From Nothopassalora personata (Eukaryota > Ascomycota > Dothideomycetes > Mycosphaerellales > Mycosphaerellaceae), in assembly GCA_033816765.1 (NCBI GenBank), contig CM066287.1:3596001-3660000 (forward strand): a stretch of 64,000 bases of DNA, read 5' to 3'. The notes under the pieces were generated by a model that saw only the letters and a program-made list of their open reading frames with translations, was not told the origin of the DNA and made no database searches. This document shows, piece after piece, positions 51,854-62,337 of the stretch (position 1 is its first letter; each line of letters starts with the position of its first letter). The position numbers and the translations under genes are program-made.

Positions 51854-54727
51854 ATGGAACGCCTTTACTACGACTTCTCCGACGCACGCCCACGATACTC
51901 ACGAAGCAACGACCCAAGAGAAAGAGATGAACAGTCCCGTCTGAAGGCCAGTGCGGCGGGGTCTGTTCGGGACCGCTCGAGGCGCCGATACGACGATCGA
52001 TATGACTCGCGATACCAAAATCCGCCCTCACCCACGTCTGACAGCCGGTGGGACTCTCCGCGATTGCCATTACGAAAGCGCAGGTCATGGCCACCCCAGC
52101 CGTTCGCCGAAGACGAAGTGGCATCTCTGCGCCGGGAGCTTAATGCAAAACAGTTGCTACGAGAAGCGCGCAGAAATGAGGCGCCTTCGCGGGGATCTGT
52201 AGACCAGGAACCTCTCATTGAAGAAGTGCCAGAGTTCATCAACCAGCATGAGCGCCGATTCGTATTTGCGACTTCGGAGCAAAAGGCCAACAGCACGGGC
52301 ATCCCTACGCCTCCTACTAGTGAAGATGAGAGGGCGCGGAAGGCTCGACGACGACCGTCGAAGCTCAGCATCAACAATGACAATCGAGTGCCAGAGCTGG
52401 ACAAGCGCACATCGTCGCCTTATGCCTTCACCACGCTTACTAAACTGGGCCACGAGACGTCAAGCAGTAGCCGCTACAGGTCAGCCGACGCTTCATCACC
52501 ACAATCTGCAGCATCTTCAGACACAAATACTGCTCGTTCTACAGATACGATCAAGCCATCGCCTTCACCGCGTCGTGACTCTGCTCGTCTAAGCCCCACC
52601 TCAGGGAGAGGCAAGGACTACTTCCACGCAGGATCCGGAGCCCGTGACAACGATGACGCGATTGATGATATAGATTTCGATACTCGGCGGCCTGAGCCTT
52701 CTGGGAGGAAACTCACTGGTCACACACCGCCAGAACGAACCTCTATTGTGGATTTTGCTGGACAGAGTGGTTCGGCGCCCCCCATCCGAAAGATGAACCT
52801 CGATGCAAGGCGAAATACCGACTCACAAAGCACACTGCCAACCCTTGGTCGACTCAATACAGGGAGATCTGGGCGGCCCACTCCGTTGATGGCATCCACC
52901 TCTCTCAGTGAAGCTCACGATAATAATTTCATAGCCACCGCGTCCTTAGATCCAAGGTCTGCTGCGCACTATTCTCGATCGAGGGCAGCGACCTATACAT
53001 CTTCTCGTGGCGTGTCGCCTGCCAATTCTACCACTTCTACCTCGCACTCTCCCAACAGATTGGGCGCCGATCTGTCACGGGAAGGCAGCATTGTAGGCTC
53101 GAGGCCAGGATCTGCCTCAACGTCTCGTCCCGTTTCGCCGACTCCACGCACTCCTGCGTCAGAATCCCCCCGTCTAGCAAAGACGGACCTTGACTGGAGC
53201 ACGCTCATTGCGGCCAATGCAGCAAGGCGAGCAAAGCCTTCATCACGCGTAGCGGAGACAATGTCCTCGCACGAACCATCACCGGAACCTTCGCGCAGAA
53301 CAACACCTCAGGAGGGTACCGGACCGAGACCTGTCAGTCTTCCGTACCCAGAAGATGCCACCTTGATGGGTGGCGCGATTCTTATGCCGGAAGAGCACGA
53401 GCATGCCTACATGCCAGGCAAGAAGGCATCCTTGGCACCAAACGCCTATGACTATCAGAATTCGGCACGGTCGGCCTCACCCGCCCCAAGCAATTCGTCG
53501 CATACTTCGGTCAGGAGCGTACACAGGCCAAACGTTACCCGTGAATACTCTGCGAGCAACGCCTCCTCGATCGAGCCTCGCAACGCAGGCGAAACACGTC
53601 CACGTCTTGCCGAGATGAAACGTCAGGAGTCCTTTGCCACCTCCTCGGAAACCAAGAAAGAGCTCCAGGCACTCATGAAGAAAGGTCTGCCACCCTGCAC
53701 TCGACCGGAGCCGATCGCAGGCTACGATGACTGGTACACCGTGATCGGCTCTGTTGACATAAATTTCTGCCCTGATTGCGTCGAGACGCTGTTTGAGCGT
53801 ACAATTTTCCGATCCCAATTCCGGCGATCACTACCTCACAATCTCAATCAGAAAGTACAATGTGCCTTTGGTTCTCCTTGGATACGTCTAGCTTGGTTGC
53901 TTACCCTGCAGCAACACCGCACAGATCTCGGGCTGCTGAAAGATGTTGCCGAGATTGAGAGCACTACCGAGCCTTGCCCAGGAAGCGTGGCATCCGTGCA
54001 ATCATGGTACGGCCTGCGCGATCCAGATGGACTTTTTGTCCGAGACTTCCATGTCTGCTTCGGGGACGTGCGCAAAATCGAGCGATTGCTGCCAAGTCTC
54101 TCGGGACTGTTTGTGAAGCTGCCGCAACGTGCATCTCAAGAGAAACGCATGTGCGCCATACGCACCGACAGCACCCGCTTCTCGGCGTACCTGGACGCTC
54201 TGGTTTCGACGCATGAAAAAGCCATTGCTTCTCGGGAGGGCGCCGATCCGATGCCGTTGATCGACTTGGTTGAGCGAAAGACCAGACTGAGGGAATGCAC
54301 CCGTGACAATATGCTCATTGGCAGCTTGTGGCATTTCTCCCCGGACTTACCCAGCTTGACCATCTGCGAAGACTGCTTCGAGTCAGTGGTGGAACCAGAG
54401 ATCAAGAAAGGATCGTCGGTGGCTAAGAAGTTCAATCGCACGGTGCAGCCGGTCTATGGCGAAGGGATCGGAAGTAGCTGCCAGCTGTATTCTCGGCGGA
54501 TGCGAAAGGCGTTTCAGCGCGCCGTTGAGGACAACGACTTCAAGTATCTGGCACGGAAGTCCAAGGAACGTCGTGAGGCCGAACTGTGGCTGCAAGCCAA
54601 GTACAAGGATGTGATGAGGAAAGCTAAGCGCTTGTCTCTGGAGGGTGAGGTCTCGGATTATGAGGAGAGGAGGTTGAATAGAGAACTGGAGAAAATCTCT
54701 ACCGAGTGGAAGGACAGGTGGGAATAG
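51854..54727 (+). CDS. Large fungal-conserved protein with Cys-rich C-terminal region
   Basis: Single exon, 957 residues, ATG at 51854. Residues 1-600 are disordered, Ser/Arg/Pro-rich, with many potential phosphorylation sites. The folded-looking C-terminal 350 residues start at LPPCTRPEPIAGYDDWYTVI and hold CPDC and CEDC pairs plus scattered cysteines, suggesting zinc binding. Conserved stretches include FERTIFRSQFRRS, SPWIRLAWLLTLQQ, VQPVYGEGIGSSCQLYSRRM and a final helix (RKSKERREAELWLQAKYKDV). I recognise this as a widespread ascomycete protein family without an assigned function. No signal peptide or membrane helix. Role unknown; nuclear or cortical location is a guess. Confidence 0.82.
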   Translation: MERLYYDFSDARPRYSRSNDPRERDEQSRLKASAAGSVRDRSRRRYDDRYDSRYQNPPSPTSDSRWDSPRLPLRKRRSWPPQPFAEDEVASLRRELNAKQLLREARRNEAPSRGSVDQEPLIEEVPEFINQHERRFVFATSEQKANSTGIPTPPTSEDERARKARRRPSKLSINNDNRVPELDKRTSSPYAFTTLTKLGHETSSSSRYRSADASSPQSAASSDTNTARSTDTIKPSPSPRRDSARLSPTSGRGKDYFHAGSGARDNDDAIDDIDFDTRRPEPSGRKLTGHTPPERTSIVDFAGQSGSAPPIRKMNLDARRNTDSQSTLPTLGRLNTGRSGRPTPLMASTSLSEAHDNNFIATASLDPRSAAHYSRSRAATYTSSRGVSPANSTTSTSHSPNRLGADLSREGSIVGSRPGSASTSRPVSPTPRTPASESPRLAKTDLDWSTLIAANAARRAKPSSRVAETMSSHEPSPEPSRRTTPQEGTGPRPVSLPYPEDATLMGGAILMPEEHEHAYMPGKKASLAPNAYDYQNSARSASPAPSNSSHTSVRSVHRPNVTREYSASNASSIEPRNAGETRPRLAEMKRQESFATSSETKKELQALMKKGLPPCTRPEPIAGYDDWYTVIGSVDINFCPDCVETLFERTIFRSQFRRSLPHNLNQKVQCAFGSPWIRLAWLLTLQQHRTDLGLLKDVAEIESTTEPCPGSVASVQSWYGLRDPDGLFVRDFHVCFGDVRKIERLLPSLSGLFVKLPQRASQEKRMCAIRTDSTRFSAYLDALVSTHEKAIASREGADPMPLIDLVERKTRLRECTRDNMLIGSLWHFSPDLPSLTICEDCFESVVEPEIKKGSSVAKKFNRTVQPVYGEGIGSSCQLYSRRMRKAFQRAVEDNDFKYLARKSKERREAELWLQAKYKDVMRKAKRLSLEGEVSDYEERRLNRELEKISTEWKDRWE

Positions 54728-55164
54728 TGGTCGAGTTCAAAATTGAGTCTAATGACATCCTGTGTCAGTGCGCTGTTGTTGGTCTCCTCCCATGCCGCCT
54801 CAGACTGCTCTTCGTTGTCCCAGTGTGAGATTCCACATGCTGTGCCATGACGTCGAGACAGGAAGCGATTCGCAGGTGACATGGCCTGTCGTGTGATGTC
54901 TGAGTCTCTTACGCATTGCCCTGCTCGAGTGCGCATGTCGCAAGTGTGCACGGACAAGGAGTACGTGACATGGCTCCCACTGCAAGCTCCAAATTCCGCT
55001 GTAGTGTGCGCGGCAGTCGGATAAGCACATGCCCTCTTTCCTCTCTGGTGTCCTTGCATATGCATGCAGTGCACTGCAAGGCGCAGTAGTCGGCACTGCG
55101 GCAGTAGCGATCCGGCGCCTGTTCCCATGTTCTCGCTGCCGTGCTTGAGACTGGTGGCAATTTA
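54728..55164. other. Convergent intergenic region
   Basis: 437 bp between convergent stops; small ORFs only. Confidence 0.5.
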
Positions 55165-57114
55165 TCAGCCAAAGTCAATGATGGCCTCCCGCGCGACGTC
55201 TGGCCCAAGGACTGCGGCGAGCTCGGCGAAGATGCCGCGCAGAGAGGTTTGGTCGAGGTCTGATCCCGTGTCCCAGGTTGGGATGTTCTGGTTTGTACTG
55301 TCAGCTTGTAACTCATCGGAGTCGGTTGAAGGATGGATTACCTGGATCTCATGAACGCTCCCGCGGCCAAGGTGGACTTTCATATGGTTCAAGTCCACCT
55401 GTTGGTGCAGCTGATCTAGGGTCAAGACGCCAGGCATGCCGAGCTGAAGTAAAGATAAGCCGGACTGTATTGCCGCCGTCGGTGTGGGATGTTTGACTTC
55501 GTCTTCTTGGTCTGATATACTGTTGGCCTCCTTTGATCGATGTTTGGACATGCTGGCGTACTTGCTGTTCTCCATTAGATGCCGCATGTCATCGTTCAGA
55601 GGGTCCCACTCATGGCTATCGTAATCCAGCACATATTGCGGCTTGTAGTCACCTTTGTAGCGCATTTTCTTGCAACTGTGGATGTAGTAGCCCATGTACT
55701 GCCCAGACAGAAGGATATTAGCCATACTCGAACGCCACGTCGTAATTTCTCAGCGACGAGCGCTAAAATGGGAGAGAGGCGCAGAGTTGTCTCAGACTGG
55801 CGATGTCTTCGACCCTTTAGACTTACGTAGTATTGATAGCCTTGCTCGAGGGCCAAGCATGCTTCGCGAAGAGCGGACAACTTCCCAAATGACCACTTCT
55901 CGTAGTCACTGTGGTAGATGAAGTATACACCACTGCAAGCATGCGACAGGAGATCCAGCACAGCCATAGCAATGAGGCGGCCATCGAGGCGGTAGCATTG
56001 ATGAAAGCTGCCGAGCTTCTTACCGTCGCTGTCTGTCTGTCTCGATAGAGGAGAGGAACACAAGAAGCGTTTGAAGCCGGACGAAGAGATATCGTCATCT
56101 TCTTCGTGGTGTACATGGCGCTGGTAATTGTCGAACAGCTTGAACTTCTCCTCGGTGAACTCGTCTGGCTCAAGTGTCACTTCGAAGCGGTGCTCTGGCT
56201 CAATGCCAGGCTTCAGATTGGCTCGCTCGCTCTCGTGGACTACGTGTGCGAGGTCGAAGGTGTCTTTGAGGCGATTCTTCTCTCTGGCATGGTCAGCACT
56301 GGGTAAGCCCGAGAAAACATCATCGCGCCATACTCCTTCGATTTCGGGAAGCTCTTCGCGGCTTCTTTGACATATTTTTCACCGAGCACAAACTTATTCC
56401 ACCGATGCAGCGCTTGACGGTGATCACGAGAAGGCTTGAACTCAGAGGCAGGTAGTCTGCTGAGATTAGTCTATACTGCCGAGAATATGTAGCTGTACAT
56501 GACCTGCCTGATAGTATAGTGCGGACAGCAGCTTCTGGACGCGTCTGGTAGGTAGATCAGCGTGCCCGACCGTCTCCAACCACGGTCCATGAGCTTCTGG
56601 TAGTGCTCAGGACTCAGGACTTTCGCTCTCGCATAGTACGAAGCACCTGCATGGTCATTATTAGGGAAAGTCCCTCGATAGCGAGGGGAAAGTTCATGTT
56701 GTCGTTCATGCACCCAGAAGGGCTCGTCTTCACATGTCGTCCAGCGAGAGTGAGGTAAGGACAGTAGACGGTGAAGGATTCGCAGCAGCAAGGACTCAAA
56801 GGAACGCACGGGAATCGGGAGTTCGCTGACTTGACTCTTCTGATTTGCAATATCCGCAGTCGCTGCTCTGATAACCTAGTCAAGACACATACTTAGCCTC
56901 TTGTCTTGTTCCGCCACGAGTGCAACGCCGGAATATGTCGCGTGCCTAGTGGATCAAGAGCTCCATCCAGACGCAGCGCCGGCCAGCGCGATGTATAAGA
57001 GCTTCGAGGACACGCGGTCTGTGTCGGGCAGATGATTGGTGTGCGTAGCAGCTTACCTATAGGTGTCAACAGCGATAACCGTGCCGGATCTTGAGAGCTG
57101 TTGCTGTTCTGCAT
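55165..57114 (-). CDS. ATE1: Arginyl-tRNA--protein transferase Ate1
   Basis: Six exons: 57114-57057, 56875-56810, 56646-56508, 56456-56334, 56283-55827 and 55698-55165, total 458 residues. Introns 1, 2 and 5 are long (181, 163, 128 nt); the third, 51 nt, appears to be GC-AG, because only GC-AG splicing yields the family sequence SCCPHYTIRLPASEFKPSRD. Key residues: C26-x-x-C29 in SSDCGYCKS, C81-C82, then RGWRRSG and later GYQYYYMGYYIHSCKKMRYK. Family role: attaches Arg from Arg-tRNA to N-terminal Asp, Glu or oxidised Cys, marking proteins for N-degron degradation. A possible further 54-nt intron near the 3' end would keep the frame and was left unspliced. Confidence 0.88.
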
Positions 57115-57834
57115 GATGGGACGTGGACGGCCGGAGCTAGAATGACTTGGCCGTCGGGCAGGGAGATGTTTTGCGTAAGAGATCGAAGAACATGGTTACG
57201 AAGAGGGGCGGGAATGGCACTTCACCTGATGGCGGGTCGCCACGGAGAGCCACTCATAGACGCAGGAAAACTGCTCGCTTGCGCAAGGCGGCCACTGCAC
57301 TCCTGTCCTGAAGCAGAACCATCTACTCTGCCACTCGATCTGCTAGACAAAGTTCACTGGCATCTGCCGCCCACTGGCAGCTACAGTGGTAGTGTTGAGC
57401 ATGTTGGCGCCCACGTCCGGCTCTGATCATCGAGGATAGTGACTACATCACGTGACACTCCACACTCCGTGCTAGCACCCAAGGACCACGTTCTTTAAGC
57501 AGGCGACCCGTCCTCCACTCTCACAAACACTTACAATGTCAATCACAACGCGAGGCTCTCTGCGCCTCCCCAGGTCAGCCTCCCGCCCGCAGCCCCGGCG
57601 CAAGCGGGTCTGAGGACTGCATCTCGCTCCATCATCATCCCACGATCTACTACCGTTTCGTTCGCTTGGCAGTCTACTCACTCCCTCGAGCCAGCGACAG
57701 ACTAGAGCAAGACGTCGTGTGACCACCATAGAACGGGCTTCAACGACAACTTACCGACGATCGTAGACACCTGAATCGCTCCTCCAAAACTGGTACTTTC
57801 CTGGGCAAAGCAAGCCACAACGTACGTGTGACCG
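57115..57834. other. Divergent intergenic region ATE1-DDP1
   Basis: 720 bp between divergent starts. A 25-codon ATG frame at 57536-57613 (MSITTRGSLRLPRSASRPQP...) could be an upstream ORF of the Nudix gene if transcribed. No other feature. Confidence 0.45.
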
Positions 57835-58414
57835 ATGGCCCAACAACAAGACATCGGCACGCTCAAGCCGGCAAGGACCGGCAGAGACAACCAGAGGTGA
57901 GTACAGTCAACGCCAACGCATTCACACCACCTCTCGACTTTTTACATATTACTCAGGCACTGATCACGTGCCATGCAGGTACGGACCCAATGGCGAGCGT
58001 CTCGTAGCCGGCGTGGTACCACTATCGGCAGATCGCAACCAAGTCCTCATGATCCAAAGCTCTGGTCGAAAAGGCTGGGTCCTGCCGAAAGGAGGCTGGG
58101 AAACCGACGAAAGAACACAACAAGAAGCAGCATGTCGTGAGGCCTGGGAGGAGGCTGGAATCATCTGCAAAGTGGAGAAGGATCTGGGCACCATCAGTGA
58201 GAAGCGGACCGGGGCCCAGATCAAAAAATACGGTACCACGGCACCGCGTGCCAGCTACCAGTTCTACGAGGTGAAGGTGATTGAGACAAGGGAGAACTGG
58301 CCAGAGAGACATAAGCGAGAGCGGAAGTGGATGAGCTATCGCACCGCGAAAGAGCTCCTAGAGGGTCGACCTGAACTACTCGAAGCGCTCGAGAGAAGCA
58401 ATATCAGGCGCTAG
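57835..58414 (+). CDS. DDP1: Diphosphoinositol polyphosphate phosphohydrolase (Nudix)
   Basis: Exons 57835-57896 and 57979-58414 (82-nt intron GTGAGT...GCAG) give 165 residues. The splice completes RYGPNGERLVAGVVPL, the DIPP start. The Nudix box lies at about 59-82 (GGWETDERTQQEAACREAWE then EAG), with its metal-binding REAWEEAG core intact. Preceding sequence SSGRKGWVLPKGGWE is typical of Ddp1/Aps1. Family role: hydrolyses inositol pyrophosphates (PP-InsP5), diadenosine polyphosphates and, in some members, polyphosphate. Cytosolic; no signal. The name follows yeast Ddp1 (Aps1 in fission yeast). Confidence 0.92.
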
Positions 58415-58811
58415 TTTTGGTGCACGTCCGGCTGTTTGCGGAATGTAACGATGGCTTGGTCATTCAAAAGTTTAGCACAGGATTCGGCTGTACAACTTAG
58501 ACGGTAGAAAGCGTGGTGCAGTCAGCGTCGAGGGAGCAGCAAGATCGATGCTGCTCAGCCCAGCACCAACACTGAATTCAAAGCCAGGAGTCGCACTCTC
58601 ATGGCACAAAAGCATGTCAAATTGAGCTCCATTATTCGCAGTGCAACGGTCTGCGCATCAGTGCGTGGATATCATGTATAATTCAACAGGCCTGTTTGCC
58701 TGGTCTCCGTCCCGATGCCTGCCTTGTCCCTGAAGTCTCTCCAGCCCGCGACTCTTCACATGCCCGTAACGCCGTCCTGAAGGTCATAGGAGTAGTACAA
58801 GTCGTGCAATC
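58415..58811. other. Convergent intergenic region
   Basis: 397 bp between convergent stops; nothing recognised. Confidence 0.5.
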
Positions 58812-59861
58812 TCAGTCGCTTCGTAGCATGCTTTCGACCAGCTCCCCGAGTGGTCCGTACCACTCTCCCTTCTTGTTGCCCTTTTCATCCGCCAAATTGA
58901 ACTCCTCGACAAACAGAACATAGTGCTTGAACCCTGTGTTCAGATGCGCCTCCAGCCCAAGACCTCGGACAACGCCGTAGTGATGGCAGTATATGTGCGC
59001 ATAGATTCTGTACAATCTCTTGAAGATCGTGCGGATCGTTTGCTGGAAGTTCGACGGGAAGGCGACGCCTGGATGTGTGGGGAAGACGGAAGGATTCGAG
59101 AGGTGGTTGGAGGTCCAGGTGAGGAGATGCGAGATGTAGGTGGGTGCTGGAAGACGTGTCGGTTTTGGGAAGGCTGGCGGATCGTGCCAGAGGTACTCAA
59201 ATTCGTCGGTTGCTTTCATCTCGGGGCATGACTGAGGCGAGCAGAACTCGGTGATGGCGCCGTAGAGGAGGTTGATCTGGTTGTAGAAGTCGACGACTGG
59301 GCGATGTCAGTGGAGCATGCACAATCGGGCTCTGATTGATTGCACACCGTTGACTGCTAACCACTCATCCCGATCTTCACCTTCTGGCAGCTGGACGACC
59401 TTGCGTAGACTGCCGCTGCCGAGGGTGGCCTCCGCGAACTGCTTGAGCTGCCAGCTATTGGTGCCCTTTTGTCGCTTTGTCGGCTGGAAAGAGGCTGTCG
59501 CGCGGCTTCGAGCGCTACTGTTGCTGCGCGTCAAGAGGTCAGTCTTCTTCACCACCATATCCTTGAAGCCCAAGCCCAGTGCTGCGCCACGATGTGTATC
59601 ATGATGTCGGTACTCGTGCTGTACGGGTAAAGGTATCTGTGAGCGGCAGGGTGAAGTAGCGCTTTGGTCGAACACATTCTGAATGTGCCGCTGCAGTGGC
59701 GAGTGATAGACTGAGCGTGGGCTCTCTGGACAGTGCAGCTGAGGATACGATTCGGAGTTGGCGAGCACATTGGACTGCAGCGCTGGCAATGGCTTGGGTG
59801 ATTGGGAGAATGGCTGCGGAGGAGAGTTGGGTACGAACATTGTGTTCATGAAGGAGGTCAT
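58812..59861 (-). CDS. MOB1: Mob1 kinase activator with long N-terminal extension
   Basis: Exons 59861-59348 and 59296-58812 (51-nt intron GTGTGC...CCAG) give 332 residues from [15 protein letters not shown]. The Mob core begins [20 protein letters not shown] and continues [18 protein letters not shown]; splicing joins [20 protein letters not shown]. Zinc-site residues CSPQSC and later HIYCHHY are present; the end is [14 protein letters not shown]. The EFEYLWHD signature is Mob1, not Mob2. About 155 residues precede the core, Ser/Pro/Gln-rich and unlike the short N-terminus of most Mob1. Family role: binds and activates NDR-type kinases (Dbf2) in mitotic exit and septation. The frame is open upstream to 59942 without ATG, so a further 5' exon is possible. 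Confidence 0.9.
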
Positions 59862-62337
59862 GTTGCCTCGCTGCGTGAGGCCGTAAGCTGGCCTGCCTTT
59901 GAAGGAGTGATCGTGAAATGCGAGCTGCTGAATGCATTCCAATGGTCAGCGGGGGAAACGGTGAATGATCGGGTGCATTGCTGGTGACGACTTTACCTGC
60001 CGTTTGGCTGGATGGACAAGAAGGCGAAGTTTGCTGCCTCCTGCAGATCAAGCGAGTGTAATGTGAAGTAGAGGTTGGTGCAAACGAGAGAATGGCTGTG
60101 TTGTTGGCGTGTGCTGGAAGGAAGGATGCAGAGTTGTCTGCCGTTGGGCATCAAAGTGGTTGTTATTTGGCCCCACGTCATATCAACAAACCTCAAACGG
60201 CTTCTCGTGCAGCTCGGACTGAAGTACAATCAAGTAATCAATATCACAGTCATTGCGCATTTGCATCACATTCAATAGCTAAGGCCTGCTCTCGTCGAGA
60301 TCAGTGATCCTACCCAGAGACCATGCGACTGAGACGAGTGATTTCGAAGCCCAATGAATATGCCAACGCATCGCTCTGTTACAACCCTGAGAGGAGGGTA
60401 TGACCACGATTGCGACATGGATTAAAATGAAAGAGAGCCTTCCGGTCATGTGTGATACGATGGAGCGTCGACGAAGTGGCCCGTCTCCTCATTCTCTCAT
60501 GCTCATAACCTCTGACCCGACCAGCGTCGGACGCTCCTGAGAGACCCTATGTTTTCAAGGACTGCCCGATTCGAATATGGTGCCACATGCTATGAGCATC
60601 TCAGGCATCTGCTCGGAATGCCTTTTCCAAGACATCGCAAGAAAACGCCGACCCATGGACCGCTGTAGTATCGCCCATCCAGCAGGATTTTTGCCAACGA
60701 CACTTGCAATCTACCATGAACCTATAGTCAAAAGGAAGTACTAAGTCTACCAAGACTTCCAGAAAGAGCGACTTCACCTCTCCAATACCCTGCAGTGCAA
60801 CATCAGCCATCGACCATCACTGTTGCAATACGCAGAGGTTGCCTTCGTGGAAGCTCTCGATACTCGCATCGGCCGTATTTCGGACATGATCACTGTAGAG
60901 TTCAAAGCTCTCCACTTCTACGGTGGGTAAAGAGATGTGATGTACACAAATGGATGCTGCTGCTCAAGACGGAGCTGGACCTAATTCAAAAAAAACGTGA
61001 CCAAAGCGATAAAGCGCAAAAAGAACGGCATATTTTGCTCCTCGACAGGGAATCTTTCGGGCATGTTAGTACAGGCACCAAGATACAGTCCATGATGAGG
61101 TAGAGCTAGCTTACCGAACCCTCTGCGTGATCGTTAGAATTCGTCGAATAGTTGATGACTCGAGCCCACTTACGGTCTCCCGCGACTTGCGAATCGATCG
61201 ATTGACAAGCGGAAATCATAGCCACTAGACCATCGGGGATTCACACGATAAGAAGCTATGCTTCAGATGGTGGTAGATGAGGTAAGCACGATTTTATTAT
61301 CTATATACCCGTCAAACACTAAGTACAGTGTGCAGGCCCATCAATTCGAGTGCTATCGAACGTGCTTCCGAAGACTCCCGGTGTGATCCTGTAGACGACA
61401 CAAGCTTGTTCATACGGCTTTGGATACAGCCTCACTGGGCCCCGCAAGAGCAGTTCTGGACTGTACGGTACTCTACAGTGCTATGGAGTCCTGGAATTTT
61501 TCAGCCTGATCATAACTGAGCGACCATTATCGGGCCTTCATGCCCATATTAGACAGCGACTCTCAGTGCCTTCATCATAGTTGTTCCAATGGATATATTG
61601 CTGAAGTATCTGCCCAGGCTTCGCAGTCACGGTGCATCGAAGGACCATGCCATATTCTGATTCACACTGTATGCCTCGTGTTTAGGTCGATCGTAACCAC
61701 TTTAGACCATTGCTCCTCTGTCTGCCTTTACAGCATCATGTGATCTTCGCGCTGTTCTCTCAATGTGATGCTGAGAAGCCCGAGGGCTGAGCCTACCTTA
61801 TCCGGAGGTCCATCGTGGCTGAAGCACTCATGTGCGCCTCTTCGTTCGTCAACAGGAGAAAGTTCATCATTCCTATATTCTGATTAGCCTTGACACAAGG
61901 AGGAAACCAAAAGACGGTCATCGCGTTCTGCTGGGAGCCATTAATACGGGGATAGCACTCTTTAGATCTGTAGCTTAGTTTAGTGTCCTTCAGAGTTCGT
62001 CATATCCAACCACTCTTAGCTCATCATTTCCCGTGCTCTTGTTCTTCATCGGCGACGGACAAGTTCGCGCTGAATATGTCAGCGTACCATGGCACAGATG
62101 GCTGACTCGGAGTCGATCAGCATCGACTTATTGCCTGGGAATCTGGTGTCAGCTGCAACTTCGGCTCAAGGTCTGACATAACCGACTGCGTTTGAAAACA
62201 TTGATTTCTGGGATATCTCTAAAGCAAAGAGTATAACTACAGTGCGCCAACAAACACCCTGTGTCCTGTTCACAACCATGAGACGATTACTCTCGGTAAT
62301 GCATGTAGGGTAGTATTGCCCGTGGGCAGTTTCATGG
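59862..62337. other. Longest intergenic region in the window
   Basis: 2.5 kb between two minus-strand genes. I see no ORF over about 100 codons with protein-like features, no tRNA and no clear repeat. It may include long promoters of MOB1 and 3' UTR of the cyclin gene. Confidence 0.5.

Noticed and set aside
56281..56335. Frameshift or pseudogene in ATE1
   Set aside because: A 50-nt intron (56284-56333, GTATGG...CCAG, CTGAC branch) restores the frame and the family sequence, so the gene is intact.
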